Source of the DNA: Marsupella aquatica
Lineage: Eukaryota; Marchantiophyta
NCBI GenBank assembly: GCA_973895155.1
Contig: OZ316895.1
Coordinates: 11,842,001-11,906,000 of the forward strand
DNA length: 64,000 nt
Direction of reading: 5' to 3'
The notes beneath the pieces are model-generated. The model ran no database searches, had not been told where the DNA came from, and saw only the letters and a program-made list of their open reading frames with translations. The translations under genes and the position numbers were made by a program. Positions 23,543 through 35,873 of the stretch are shown here, in pieces (position 1 is the stretch's first letter; every line of letters starts with the position of its first letter).

Positions 23543-24267
23543 AATTCACATTAACATCCCTTCATCACACTCAAAATCCATCACACCCAGAAATCTCCAC
23601 CCTCCCACCTTTCAGAAACAGTGCTGAAACTCCTAGCACGAAATTAGGACACAGGAGAGACATGCTAAACTAGTCTGGATTTGCCGTCCAAGGGAAGGAT
23701 GACACACTTAGTCCGTGTAGGAACTCTACTCAGACCCCAAGAATGCCCCCAGAATTTCTCCACTCCTCGACGGATACAGAGCTCAGAATAGCCATGCGAG
23801 AGGCCCCAAAAGACCACAAGGGAAATATCAAGACAGAGGATGAATGGAGTTCGGAAGGCAAAAGTCATCCAAGATCAAACGCCTCAGACGGACTTTGAAA
23901 CTAACCACTTTCTCCCAATTCTCAATGGAAACCTCACCCAAACGCCCCGATGAAAGCAACTACGAGAAACCTCGTAAAGAGTGTAGTGGAGTGAAAAGAA
24001 ATCGGAGAGAGATTCCGTACAACGGGACGACATTGCATAATTCGTCCTCCTCAAGCTCAATTCCTTCCTGCCACTCGCACCCTGTCTCCTCGCACCACCG
24101 GCAGCATCAGCAGGAGCATCCTCCTCACCATACGAGGTCGTCGTCGTGTCGTCTGTCATCCAACGACAGACGGGGAGGCAGCAGCTGCAGCAGCGACGGC
24201 AAACTTCGGGAGGGGAAGTTCAAGGACATCAAAAACACCATGACGGATCATGAATCTACTCTTCTTT
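23543..24267. other. Upstream region of the DHHC gene; Ser/His-rich frame on the plus strand
   Basis: Immediately upstream of the DHHC start. The plus strand from 23844 has an open frame with low-complexity Ser and His runs, and the minus strand has an open frame too. Neither resembles a family. I take it as promoter and 5' UTR with biased composition. Confidence 0.35.
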
Positions 24268-24408
24268 TTAATTATTTCCCAATCTTTGAAGTTGGGCTTT
24301 CAATCCGTGAAAGAAGAAGATGGGATCGACCTCCTCATCAGTGTCCACTGATGATTCGCTGCGAGAGCAGGATGCATCTCGTGCCTGTGCTCTCGTGCTT
24401 GTGCTCAT
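24268..24408 (-). CDS. Possible 46-residue ORF
   Basis: An ATG-initiated minus-strand frame whose composition looks protein-like: an acidic SESSVDTDEEVDPIFFF segment followed by HGLKAQLQRLGNN and TAA. It lies about 0.7 kb upstream of the DHHC start on the same strand. It could be an upstream small protein, a first exon of something else, or chance. I recognise no family. Confidence 0.22.
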   Translation of the reverse strand: MSTSTRAQARDASCSRSESSVDTDEEVDPIFFFHGLKAQLQRLGNN

Positions 24409-26289
24409 TTGGAGGTCTTGGCCCGACGAGGAGGATGCTAGGAGCTACAGCTCAAAGCTAAACCTTGCTTACTGTAGTTAGTAAAGCGATTGTGGAAAGC
24501 AACGTAGGACTCTACACTCCCATGCCCACAATCCAAAGGACATAGCCCAATAATTGGTTGGAGAGTATTGTCCATAGACTTAAGTGATGTTGTTCTCTAG
24601 TTCTCAAACACCAGTGATATATATGGCCACAAAGTCAAACACTCTAGAGAGTCGACGAGATTAGTTGGCCTAGCAGAGATTGTTGATTGTTGATAATATG
24701 TGATGTAAGTGTTTCAAGTATGAGAGTGGTGGACCTAGCCACCCAACCCCCTCACCAATCCTAGTACTCTTGTGTAAGAACCCTTGGTACCCGAATGCCT
24801 ACATGGAACTCTTTGAGCAAGCAACTCTAGGTCTCTATCCCCACGAAGTCGCACCTTCATGTGGGGATAGAGGCCCAGAGTTGGACTTTCATACGAAGTC
24901 GCGCTTGCTCTCTAACACGACCGTTGCTCAACGATTTTCATTGTTTTGCACAAGCAACCAAACACATCGGTAAGTAACCCATCATGATCCAGGATCCTCA
25001 AGACCATTGTCTTGACTCAAACTCAATAGTTGTTAGTAAGTAGGTCAGCGAATAGAATCTCCCGGGCCTATTGCTAAGGCCAACACCTATTGTTCATCCA
25101 AAACAGCCCCTCTATCGGGTGCCACTCGAGTTTCTCCACTTTCTATCAATCACTGACTACCACCCTAGCTATTTCCAAGACATGTTCATGGCCCAAAATA
25201 GCTACGTTGTACCGAAACTTTCCCAAACGTTAGGACCAGTGTGGCCCCAACTCTAGCAACCATCTCTAAGGTTTCAACTCAACTTAGAGTTTAGGGCCAA
25301 ATGCACTTAGACAAATTGAATGTGGCTTGGCTGTTGTTTTGGTAGGATTTGACAAGCGGGAGAGATAGCCCTCACAAACCTCAAAAACCAAAGGCACCCC
25401 CAGACCCATCTGAGCTCAGAAAGATGTAGTCCTACTCAAGAGATTTCCAATGCATCCAAGTTGTTCTTCAACGGACTTCTCGTTATGAAGTTAATGTCAT
25501 ATCTGTTTGACATTTATCCTTAGTGTCTCGTTTGCCACAACTCACTACTTAGGCTTGCCATTGGGCCCCAAGGAGACACAATCCCCTCATATATACTTCT
25601 AGAGACCTATCAACCCTAGACCAACTCTGGTCCTCTATATTTGGCCGTAAACCTAGATTCCAATGTGATCCCATGCAAGGACATGCAACTAACTTGTTAT
25701 GCCCATAATATCTAGTCAGACGTTTGTAAGTAAAGTGTCTTAGTCCGTTGTGATCAGGACGACCCAGTGCTCATGCCCAAGCTCTCAGAACAATTGAGGG
25801 TCTCGGACAGCGTAGCTGTCGTATCTCACATGACAAACATCCATTGCGCACAAAGTAATAAAACTTCTTTGGCCTTGGGCCCAAGAGGATCTTTCACTCA
25901 AGCCCTTAGAACTCAATGTCCATCCGGGGGTCCAAACGGTCCACCCTAAGCTTGGCGCTTCCCATGACCCAACCAGCTCCCAATGCTAGTCTAAGTCCTT
26001 AGTGTGTGTTATCAGCTTAGCGCATTGCCTTTGCTAGTGCAAGCCTTAGGCTTCATTGCTCACTAATCTCCCCATACTTAGTTCGCACTGGATGGTTGTT
26101 CCGGAGGCTTGGGCCATAGAGGAGTTCTCGTGTCAAAGTCAATGACACCAAAGCATCCACTTGAATGGATGGGCTCTTGGCCATGAAGGGTTGCATGTGC
26201 TGCCTTGTGTGTAACAAGACAGGACAAGCGGGGGAGACCAACTGGACCTTTGGTTAATTAGCACTGGCTTTGTGTGTTGAGGTTCTCCT
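24409..26289. other. Intergenic, no gene recognised
   Basis: Short unsupported ORFs only; contains the hairpin at 24833-24872. The moderate GC and long open stretches suggest very old transposon sequence, but no diagnostic motif is left. Confidence 0.4.
24833..24872. repeat. Near-perfect hairpin
   Basis: The arm ctctatccccacgaag (24833-24848) pairs with 24855-24872 apart from a two-base insertion (at), leaving a 6-base loop. It is isolated and no surrounding gene was recognised. Confidence 0.65.
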
Positions 26290-26720
26290 CAACTGTTTAA
26301 GTGGGAGGCTTCGACAACAAAACCATAGACATTCCAGGTCTAGATGAAGCTTTGCCAACAATGTCCTGGGGCAATGGGTTGGATACAAGGTTGGCAACCA
26401 CTACATTTGCAATAGGATAAGTCTGCAGTCCTGTACCATGGTAAGACCAGCCAACACCCATTATTGCGGTGGACCTAACAAGTTGATGACAACCTGCCCG
26501 GTAAAGTGTAGCAATGTTCTTGAGAGGTCCTGAGCAAAGCATCATAAACCAAAAGATCTCTTCACCTTTACTACAATGCACTAGGGAAATGTAACCTAGT
26601 ATCATCACATGTGGTAAGCCCATTGCAAACAAAGATGCATGCCCATTAGAAACTTCTCTGAAAGTATCTTTAAAACGGGATGCCTCTGTTGGCTTTGCCA
26701 ATGTCCATGCCTGACACTCT
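26290..26720 (-). mobile_element. Third, decayed copy of the LINE-type tail
   Basis: The minus strand encodes fragments parallel to the 10.2-11.2 kb ORF: MGLPHVMILG for the segment before the zinc finger, HCSKGEE for its end, and ANVVVANLVSNPLPQDIVGKA-like sequence for the endonuclease motif and following residues. Order and orientation match, but the remainder is eroded. Confidence 0.6.
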
Positions 26721-27011
26721 AAATCAAAGCATTCAGGTCAGTCCATTTCCAGGGTTTTTCAATGGTGTTAAATATTGTGAAAGTGTGCATGCGCTTGCCA
26801 AGGTAAGCCTAAGATAATACTTTGCATTGAAAGGTATATTTGACTCACAATAGAAACCTATACCATAAAACAAAACAGGACAAAACCTAACCACAATATG
26901 ACACACAAAATGGCAATGCTCTTGAGGGATGCACAGTCTTAGGGTAAACTTACCTAAACAGTACAAGAATGATTGCATGTATGGATGGGAATTAGACTGT
27001 CTTCCTCAATC

Positions 27012-27165
27012 AAGAATGGAATGCGCGCCCAGAGAGGCATGACTTTGTGGTAGCTCATTTGAGTAGAGACTGATAGGTCTTGGGTTCAACTATTGTGGCC
27101 GACTCTTCCCTTTCCGTGGGGTTTCACAGATTTCCCCTTTAAAAAAGAAAAAAAGAATGGAATGC
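27012..27165 (+). mobile_element. tRNA-derived SINE, copy 1, with 13-bp target-site duplication
   Basis: The element spans 27025-27152. A box-A-like word (gtggtagctca) and a box-B-like word (gggttcaactattg) lie about 34 bp apart, as in RNA polymerase III promoters of tRNA-derived SINEs. It ends in an A-rich tail. The perfect direct repeat aagaatggaatgc lies at 27012-27024 and 27153-27165. A second copy with its own target-site duplication lies at 28.8 kb. Confidence 0.88.
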
Positions 27166-28761
27166 AAAAACAAAGTAAAAACAACTCATGATTGCTTAAA
27201 TTGAGCCTTAAGAGATCAAATCCATAGTTCAGAATAACTCCGCCAAGGTCAAAGAAGTACACACAAAGAAGGGCATGAATGCCAAGGTGAATAGGCGGAC
27301 GATAAGGCCTGGCAAGGTTTTATTAGTGGCATAACACATGCCTAAAGGGTGGGGATTGAGGGTTTTGTTCCCAACTAAATGTCAATGGTGCAATGAGGGA
27401 TTGGCCACCATTGGGTCCACCATAATCCCAATTTGGACTTAGCTGAGGAATCCCCTTTGTAATCCTAAGAGGGATTAGCTGGTTTAAAAGTACAATTAGT
27501 AACAACTTAAGTAGACAAATGTGAAAGTGCTCATAATCACTTAAAAATGCATTTCAAACTCAGGTTCAATGTAGTGAATCCCATGAAATACATGCAAGAT
27601 ATGTGTAAACCAGGTGTAAAGAACTATTGTATATAGATTTAAGAAAATCAAAGTATGTCCAGAGTATGATGATCTGATCAAGTACGTGCCCATTTCCCGT
27701 AAAAAAACAAAGTGAGTACTTCAGAGATCTATTGTATAATGTGTTCAACCACAATTTGTAATACAAGTACTCTGGGTAACAGAGCACCTAGTGGAAAAGA
27801 ATTGGCATGGGGATTGGCATGGCAAACACCTTTGCTACTATGATCAAATAGAAGTTTGATTGTGCAACTCTTGGTGTCATACCATTTTTGAATCAATTTC
27901 TGTGGCCACATACTCTACCTAGATTGGACACTTTAAATGCTGAGTTGACTCGCAAGCTTGGAAACAATGAGAACCTAGACAGAGATAATTTCTCTATTTG
28001 CAGCATCCAAAGAAGAGAAATGAGAACTCAAACATGTACATTAAAAATTCTTCAGCAGGGGTGTGCACAGCTAGACAATACTTTGCAAATTTAATCTTGA
28101 TTTTGGAGTTCCTTAATATTACTGTATCTTTATTTTAGCATGATCTCTTTCCTTTGTAGTTTTCAACCAGTGTAGGTGGTATTCTTATGTCATTTTCTTT
28201 GGTTCCTGTTTGGATTTCTTCCTCCCTTTTTCTTCTTGTGCTTTGTTGGAAAGAAATCCAGGATTGACACAATGCCTTGACAAGGTGCTCAAATGGACTC
28301 ACAAAACACCCATAAACACAATATAAACATCAAGTCACCCTCTCATAACATTATTAATAGCTTTGGGGACCAATCTTTGTATATGTAAGGGTTTTTCTTT
28401 CAGTTTGTTGGCACTTTTCCAGGAATGAGTCGTTCTCTTTCAACCACCACTGGGCCATATGAAATTGGAAGTGTCCAAGACTTTTACTTTTTCACCCCTC
28501 TACATGAGACTTTGCTCCACAATTTAAGGAAAAGGTACCAAAATGGTGAAACCTCGTGGATCCAGGTTTTGTCACGGCTAGTGACTCTGTGAAGAGAACT
28601 CTGGAGGAGCTGACACATCATAAAATTGTCTGGAAAATTGTGTTGTAGTCTGTTCCCCATGAGAGTTCCTTTGTCAGAGTTCACTTGGGATTTTCAATCT
28701 CAGGGTGGTCTTAGGATGAGTTGGGGGCCCATTACTTTTTTTTTATTGCCTCTAAAATTAA
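27166..28761. other. Intergenic between the two SINE copies
   Basis: No gene, RNA or repeat array recognised. AT-rich with short ORFs only. Confidence 0.45.
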
Positions 28762-28921
28762 ATCTGGACTCTCTCTGCCCAAAGAGACATGAACTTGTGG
28801 TAGCTCACTTGAACAAAGACTGATAGGTCTTGGGTTCAACTATTGTGGCCGACACTTCCCTTTCTGTGGGGTTCACAGATTTCCCTCTAAAAATAAAAAA
28901 ATAAAAACATCTGGACTCTCT
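28762..28921 (+). mobile_element. tRNA-derived SINE, copy 2, with 13-bp target-site duplication
   Basis: The element spans 28775-28908, is closely similar to copy 1 over its whole body, and has the same A and B boxes and an A-rich tail. Its flanks carry the perfect direct repeat atctggactctct at 28762-28774 and 28909-28921. Different target sites in the two copies prove separate insertions rather than a segmental duplication. Confidence 0.9.
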
Positions 28922-29730
28922 AATCAGGGGAAACTGATGCTGCTGGCTTTACAAGAACTAGGGGCCCATTCAGGTCCTGTGTTTTTTACTGATTTTACAT
29001 GGCAAGTAATGGGCCCAAAGGAAACTCTGTTGTGGAGTGCTTCTCTTGTGTTAGAATTTTAGACCACCCTGAGAACTGTTTCAAACATTGGGTTGGACAT
29101 TTAAGGGATTTGCATTCAGGTGTGAGCTATATAACATGTTCATCTTGGAACATGCCTTTTTTTTGTCTTGTAGTGATATGTAATTTATTTGATTTATTTT
29201 ATGATAAAAGAAGTAGGTAAATGTAAAGTATATGCCAAGAACTCACTTAATTACGGACCCCACTAGAGGTCCCTTCCAAAATTCCTGGCACCACAGCGTG
29301 CCACGTCAACAACAACCGCAACAAACAAGACTCGTCGGTTTTGTGAATCAAACTTATAGTTTTCATTCGTGTTTGTGTCAATTTGGGTGTAAATTTTGGG
29401 ACGCCGTGCCGTAAAAAGAAAAGTAAAAACATTGGAAATGCAAAGAGCAAGACGGTTAAAACTGTCATATGTAACCGTTTTAGTTACATTTTCAATTTTA
29501 AAACTTAAATTCAAAGATTTATAAAAAGTATTTTTCATATAATAAATAATGACTAATAACTAACTTGATAACTTCCTTGTTAAACTGCAACTCCCGGTAT
29601 GTAAGGACCTCTCGTATTGTATGGCCATTAATGCTGGGAAGAGCACATAGAAACCCAGGATCGGGGAGGAGGAATGGCTGGAATCTTGAAAGTTCATCAA
29701 ATTTTATACTCAAAACTATGTACTCATTCT

Positions 29731-30030
29731 CAAAACAAAAAACACCCAGTCGTAGATCTCATTGAGATCTCTCTTTTGCACCCTAGATCGCCTTCTGGCA
29801 TGGATGAATAAGATTTCCAGAGGCATTACAAAATGGACGACAAAGATCGTAAAATCAACAAAATCGACGGCTAGGAAGGCTTGGATTTGTTTAATTTTCA
29901 TTTGAAAAATATTAACCCATTTGCAAAACGGACAGAACCCATCCATAGATCTATTTGAGATCTTTCTTTTGAGCCATAGATTGGCCATTATGATGGACGG
30001 ACAAGATTTCCGGAGATAAGAAATGGAGAC
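29731..30030. repeat. Divergent direct repeat pair, ~105 bp each, 193 bp apart
   Basis: Copies at about 29731-29836 and 29924-30030 share caaaac, tagatct, gagatct, ctcttttg-like and aagatttcc words in the same order. They may be repeated ends of a small mobile element or a local duplication. Confidence 0.55.
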
Positions 30031-30561
30031 GGCTCAGATCGACTCTTCCCCCTGATTTTATTAGCCAAGGGGTCCACGAACTAATTAAGAGTGAGTGATA
30101 TGGTACACATGCAAAGAAAAGCACATTATGACCAAAAAAGTACAATGATACTAAAGAGTTGTGCCCATATAGTACAGATTTTCACTTGCTTCGATTTTCA
30201 CTTGCTTCTAGGTAATGACAATCAACTCACTTAAAACCATAAATTTTGTAAAGGAAACCAAGAGGGGAACTTAATAGACCTGATGTGCACATTGTTCAAA
30301 CTGATTTCACTTACTCTCATGAGAAAAATGATAATTCACTATGGAGTGATTGAAAAGGAAGTGTTAAACATTTATGAGAGGAGCCAAATACATTAAAAGG
30401 GGTCCAAAAGTTAATTTAAAAACAAATTAATACAAATGATTCACCTAGTTAAGGCACATTAAAATAAAAATACTGAACACAAAATCTAAATAAGATAAAA
30501 TATGAAAGGTTGCATTCAAGTGTGAGCTATATGAAATGCTTATTTTGTGTCTAATCTTAAA

Positions 30562-30628
30562 CCACTTCGAGGGGTGCAATATAAAATCCACTTCGAGGGG
30601 TGCAATTCAAATCCACTTCGAGGGGTGA
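30562..30628. repeat. Three 25-26 bp direct repeats
   Basis: The word ccacttcgaggggtg occurs at 30562, 30588 and 30613 in the same orientation. It lies about 1 kb upstream of the ALG3 start. Repeated factor-binding sites are possible, but slippage is the simpler explanation. Confidence 0.85.
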
Positions 30629-31563
30629 TCCAATCCAATCTTCGAACTTTAGTTCGTTCAACTATTACTGTAGGTATTTGTATTTACTGAACTTCGTCTC
30701 GAAAGGTTTTTGTCTAGTGTAGAATTATGCTTAGAACACGAAATGGGCTCAACATGCCTTTTGTGAAAAACAGTCACAAGTGCCCAAGTCTCCTACAGCT
30801 ACCCTCAGATTTTCAATCTCAGAGCCTTCTCTTCGCCTTGTGGAGAAGGAGACTCGATTATATTTGTGGGTAGCAAGTAGTGGACGATCGACCGTGATTC
30901 ACCTCCGCGATCAATCGAGGTGAATGTCGTCGACTTCATTGGTGGCAGCAACCGGCGAAAGATCGCAGAATGTGGCCCCAGTCTCGGAAGTTTTGAAAAT
31001 CCCTCAGAGAAGGAGGATTGAGCGACATCGAGCTGGACTGCGACTGCGAGCCCGCTGCCTCCCAAACGTCACCGATTTGAAGGTCCTGGAGGGATTCGTT
31101 CTAGGGTTTAAGTTCTGCCTCTCGATTTGGTTCCTTAATCCCAGGATCAAATTGGTTGTGTCTTGGAAGAGAAAGGACAGAGGGAGAGTTTAGGGCGCTG
31201 GATTTAGAGGATGGAATTCATATCTGTGGAAGGAGATTGAACTGGAAACAAATGTTCATCGAAGATTGCTACAGCTGTGGGGTTTAATTCTGTGTTCACG
31301 GGACGGCATCAGTTCAGTCTCATGAATTGATTCTCAACTCTACGTGACAAAGAGCACGTTTAAGGCGGGTATTCTGAACTTTGAATCACAAGCTGATACT
31401 GAACACGAATTTTGCAGATCTGTTATGGTTAAAATGAGAAATGTCGTTCACCCTGCTGAGTGGCTATATTCTGAAGGAATAAATGTGCGGAAGCAACTGC
31501 AGGTTTTTCCTTTGGGGTGAGAAAGGAACATATTTGCGGATCGTTTAGTTAAGAGGCAACACA

Positions 31564-34500
31564 ATGGGGAGTCCGAAAATCCGTCAAAAAATATATGCAG
31601 CTGCTTCTTTGCTTCTTCTTATGGACTCTGTGCTGGTTTCCGTAATTATCGCCTGGGTTCCATGTACGTCCCTCTTACCTGTCCGGATTGAGCTTACTGC
31701 ATGGTGAATTTGTACAATCTTTGGGTCGAGCTTTCATCTCGGTAGGGCATGGTACCTACTTCTGAGTTATACAACACTTCTAGAAATTTGGGTTTCGTTC
31801 CATCCGCCTAATGCTCGTGAGCTGAATTTATTTCATGCAGATACCAAAATAGATTGGGATGCATACATGTCACAGGTGAGACGCAACAATAGCTTTAAAT
31901 TCGTGCCAAAATTGAAGGAATGAGGACCTTGTGACTCTTGATGAGGAAACTGATCTCCATAATGTTGCACGGATTTTTTATGAATTCAATGACTGTAATT
32001 GCTTTGTGGGATCAAGTCCTGCTACCTCGTATGTGGCATTATTAGCGAAGCATGAGGACCTCGTAATTCATCCCGCGAGCCAGGGTCGTAATTAATTTTT
32101 ATGCTATCAAGAAGGATATGATAACAGCCTTAAACTAATGAGTAAGGAAGAAGGATATGATAACGAGAATCCTTCAAACCTTCCATTCTTTCTCGAAGGC
32201 ACTAGTGATGACTAGTCGTCCATGGAAAGTCCGGGCAATACCACGGAACAGGAGGAAAGACTGCCGAATCTAGTGCAAAAGTGTGACTGTTCTCCAAGAG
32301 AGAAACCTCAACGTTTTTTTCTTTCGTTAGACCGTAATGATGGTTTGGTCCATGCGCCTATGTGAAGTGAATTGGTCAGATGAATGCGCCATGTCCAATT
32401 TTAGCGACGAAGTGATAGCTGGACTAGTATGGTGCCGCTCCTGCAGTGATGTTGTCAGATGAACTGATTAGTTAATTGGACGAATCTCAGTACTGTTGTA
32501 GACCTCTCTCATGGTGGCTACTGTACTCAGCTCTCCAGGTCACAGGTTTTCTTGCGGGTGAGCGAAATTATGAAAAACTTGAGGGAGACACTGGGCCCTT
32601 GGTATATCCGGCAGGTTTTCTGTACATATACTCGGCAATTCAGTATTTAACTGGTGGTGCAGTCCCTCCAGCCCAGGTATATCTCTCTGTAATGTGTCTG
32701 GCGGCCAAATGCCTTGACAGTTTGAAAGAGTGCATATTCATCTTGGAATAATGCTCCACTCTGACGGACTTGTTGTTTCTTCACCTGAACACTTTCCCAT
32801 CTTTTACTTTTCCTTGTTTCCCTACATCCAGCATCAGCTGGTGTCAGAATGTTTGAATTACCTTTGAGAGATGAAAGGACAGCATCGTGAGGTTTAAAGA
32901 CGTACAATTCAAGAGGGAAAGTGAATGGCAGCGAATATTTACTTCAGTGAGGTTTATGAGGACGTTCTGACGTATTGAGGCTTTCGTGCAGATTCTTTTT
33001 GGTCTCCTGTACATCTTTGATTTAGGTCTCGTCATACTTATCTATATTCGGACTGACGTGGTGAGTAGTCGACTTTCCTTCCCACCCAATTCAGTGATTT
33101 TGAAATATCCATTATGAATGCCTGGACTGCTTTTTGTTGTTCGTGACCAACTCCTACTACAACAAATGTCAGACACAAAGGTATTTGAATCTGATTACTC
33201 TTTCTAAAGCCTTGTTGTTTGTGATTGCCAGGTACCACTTTGGGCCCTCTCCTTGCTATGTTTATCAAAGAGAGTTCATTCGATCTTTGTGCTTCGTTTG
33301 TTTAATGACTGTATTGCAACGACTTTGGCACATCTTTCCATTGTTTTCTTACAGAAACAGAAATGGTATCTTGGTCTCACTATATTTAGGTGCGTTTCTA
33401 ACACCTACTGTAGTTTATCTTGAGAGTACACACCAGACAGTACTACCATAAAGTTTATGAACTACCCGATCATGTTTGAAAGTCTTTAGACTGTTTTCAA
33501 GATTCAGATCTCTCTTGTTTAGAAGCTCAGGTCTAGTCCTAGGAAGCCATGCTGGTCGCTCTTACCTTGCTCTTAGAAGGTGTGGTGCTTGCGCACTTGT
33601 CGCTAGTCTCCATGGTTCTTAGTCCACATCCTCTGACATTCTCAGTCAATGTGTGGGTGTTGCATATTGTGTCTGCAGTCTTGCTGTCTCAGTGAAGATG
33701 AATGTGCTATTGTATGCACCCCCGTTACTTCTACTGCTATTGAAGGTTCCGTGCTCTCGCAAGCCGTCATTTTCTGCCAAGTTTGCACTGTCAACCTCAG
33801 GGCCTTCTAAGATCTTCTGCGCTTGCTTGCATGACGCTGTATTCCGAGCTTATTGGAAGACTTTATTCTTCAGGGCACTTTTACGTCGATTTTTTTGGAT
33901 GTAATTTTCACGGAACAGCACCGATGATACTGGGTTGTTTTGTAACCGCAGGACTTGTCAGTTGTGGGTGTCAGCATGGCTCTTTCCTGCGCCACCGTGG
34001 TTCAGGTGAGTCCTGTTCCATCTTTTGAAGTTTTCCACATGATTATGAGTATTGTGTCCCAATTACTGAATTCTTTCTTTTTCATTTCCTTCAATATCTG
34101 TTTCCAGGTTGAAGAAGGGTCGTCGGCTCTGAGGTCAACATTTTTGGGGAACCTTTCAGTATCCCAGTGTAGTGCATTTTTTAAGAACATGTCTTGCAGT
34201 AGAAGCTTTGAGTATGATTCACAGTTTAACCTTCTCTGCACTTCAGGTTATTGTGGGATTGCCGTTTTTGCTGCAACACCCAGTGGCATATATGTCCAGG
34301 TCTTTTAATCTTGGACGAGTTTTCATACATTATTGGTGAGTTTGAGCTACTGTGGCTTTCCTTGCTCTCTGTGCATGTGTTACCTTTGAGGCAAGTTTCT
34401 GAAGGATTATGTTGACTTTTGCAGGTCTGTGAATTTCAAGTTCGTCAATGAACAAATCTTTGTATCTAAAGAGTTTGCTATGATGTTGCTCTTGATCCAT

Positions 34501-35873
34501 CTGGGACTACTTTTCCTGTTTGCTAAATACAAGTGGTGCAAGTAAGTAATGCGTTTCTCACTGTTCAATCAATTCTTTCCCTGTGAGGTTAGTTCTTTGC
34601 CCTTGATCAAAATCTAATGTAGTCAGGGACGGATTCTTACAGCGGGTCCCATACTGATCAGAGGTGCTATTTGCTGTTTTCAGACATGAGAATGGTTTAC
34701 TGGCATCCTGTGGGCAAGGTTTAAGGTTACAGAGCGCAGAGAAATTGCAGGGACAGCAGAAAGGTCCTAAACAGACTCTGAGAGCAGATCGTATCCTTCT
34801 TTAAACTAGTGGAAACATTGTTATTTCTTTTAAATTTTCTTTCCCTTTGCTGGTCCCACTCCTGGAACGTTGCCTAGTTTTCTCCAAGGTATTTACAGTA
34901 ATTGTGCACAAGTGGAATGATGCTGGAAACTGTACTGCCCTGTGGAGTTTTTCACTCCCTTCATGCACCTATTGCCCTCTATTGCTACTTTGACAGGATA
35001 TATGTTTTTTTCTGACTTACCATCGAATTGTAAAAGGATTTGGAATTCCAAGATCATCCCTATGATGCCCTTGAATGTGTAGGACGATCCTTAGCTCCCA
35101 CGGTAGACATTGTCACTCTGCTTTTTACAGGAAACTTTATTGGGATTGTATGTGCAAGGTCTCTGCACTACCAGTTTTACTCATGGTATGCATTTTTTAA
35201 GGTTGTCGCGTCTGGTTAATTTCAATCTAAATCAGAAGTTAAATCCACCTTCTGGAATGTTATTCTTGGATAGTCAGAAGGTACTATCATACGGTCTTCA
35301 AGTCTCGTAGAGTATGTTTTAGAGATATTAGTATCTCAGCATAGATGAGTCTAGTCAAGACTGATTTAGGTTTTGATTTATGTATCATTGGAACAGGTAC
35401 TTTTACAGCATACCATTCCTGCTCTGGAAGACTACCTATCCAACATTCTTTCGGTTAGTTAACATTATCAAATTTCCGTCTGTGGTTTTGGTAGAAATTG
35501 AAATTCTTGAGGGGCTTCGGCCCTTGTAGGATATTTGCTGGTTACTACGGTCAGCTTTGAGCAAGACTGTGTTTGCGGGAATAGGACTTCTCGTGTGCTT
35601 CTTAATCTACTGTTCACGTCCAAGAAATGTTGCTGGATCACTACTTAGTCAGAAATAGTATGTCAAAATACGTCTTAAACTTCTGATTGTGTTTGTTGTT
35701 GCAGGTTGGCCATCTTTGCTATCATCGAGCTGTGCTGGAATGTGTTCCCCTCGACTATTCTTTCTTCCATCACTTTACAAGTTTGCCACATGATTGTGCT
35801 ATGGGGTCTCTGGTGTGCTCCCGCAGAGAAACCTTACACGCAACCAGTCCACGAGGTTGAAAAGACACAATAG
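31564..35873 (+). CDS. Dol-P-Man:Man5GlcNAc2-PP-Dol alpha-1,3-mannosyltransferase (ALG3), 13 exons
   Basis: ALG3 is an ER membrane enzyme. It adds the first lumenal mannose to the dolichol-linked N-glycan precursor, using dolichol-phosphate-mannose. Exons: 31564-31663, 31841-31875, 32539-32676, 32992-33060, 33232-33389, 33679-33745, 33952-34005, 34247-34335, 34425-34541, 34684-34790, 35107-35185, 35397-35453, 35705-35873. Phases agree throughout, every intron is GT-AG, and the product is 412 residues, close to plant ALG3. Family hallmarks are [72 protein letters not shown] and [20 protein letters not shown]. Many hydrophobic segments fit a multi-pass protein. The acceptor at 35106 was chosen because it restores DHIVTLLF. 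No disabling change is visible. Confidence 0.96.

Larger units (their letters stand above)
28922..31563. other. Intergenic and 5' leader region of ALG3
   Basis: Holds the divergent repeat pair at 29731-30030 and the triplet at 30562-30628. From about 30900 the composition becomes more GC-rich. An ATG at 30924 opens a 89-codon frame without a family match; it may be an upstream ORF in the ALG3 leader. Confidence 0.4.

Noticed and set aside
27025-27152. tRNA gene
   Set aside because: A and B boxes are present, but there is no full cloverleaf. The poly(A) tail, target-site duplication and second copy indicate a SINE.
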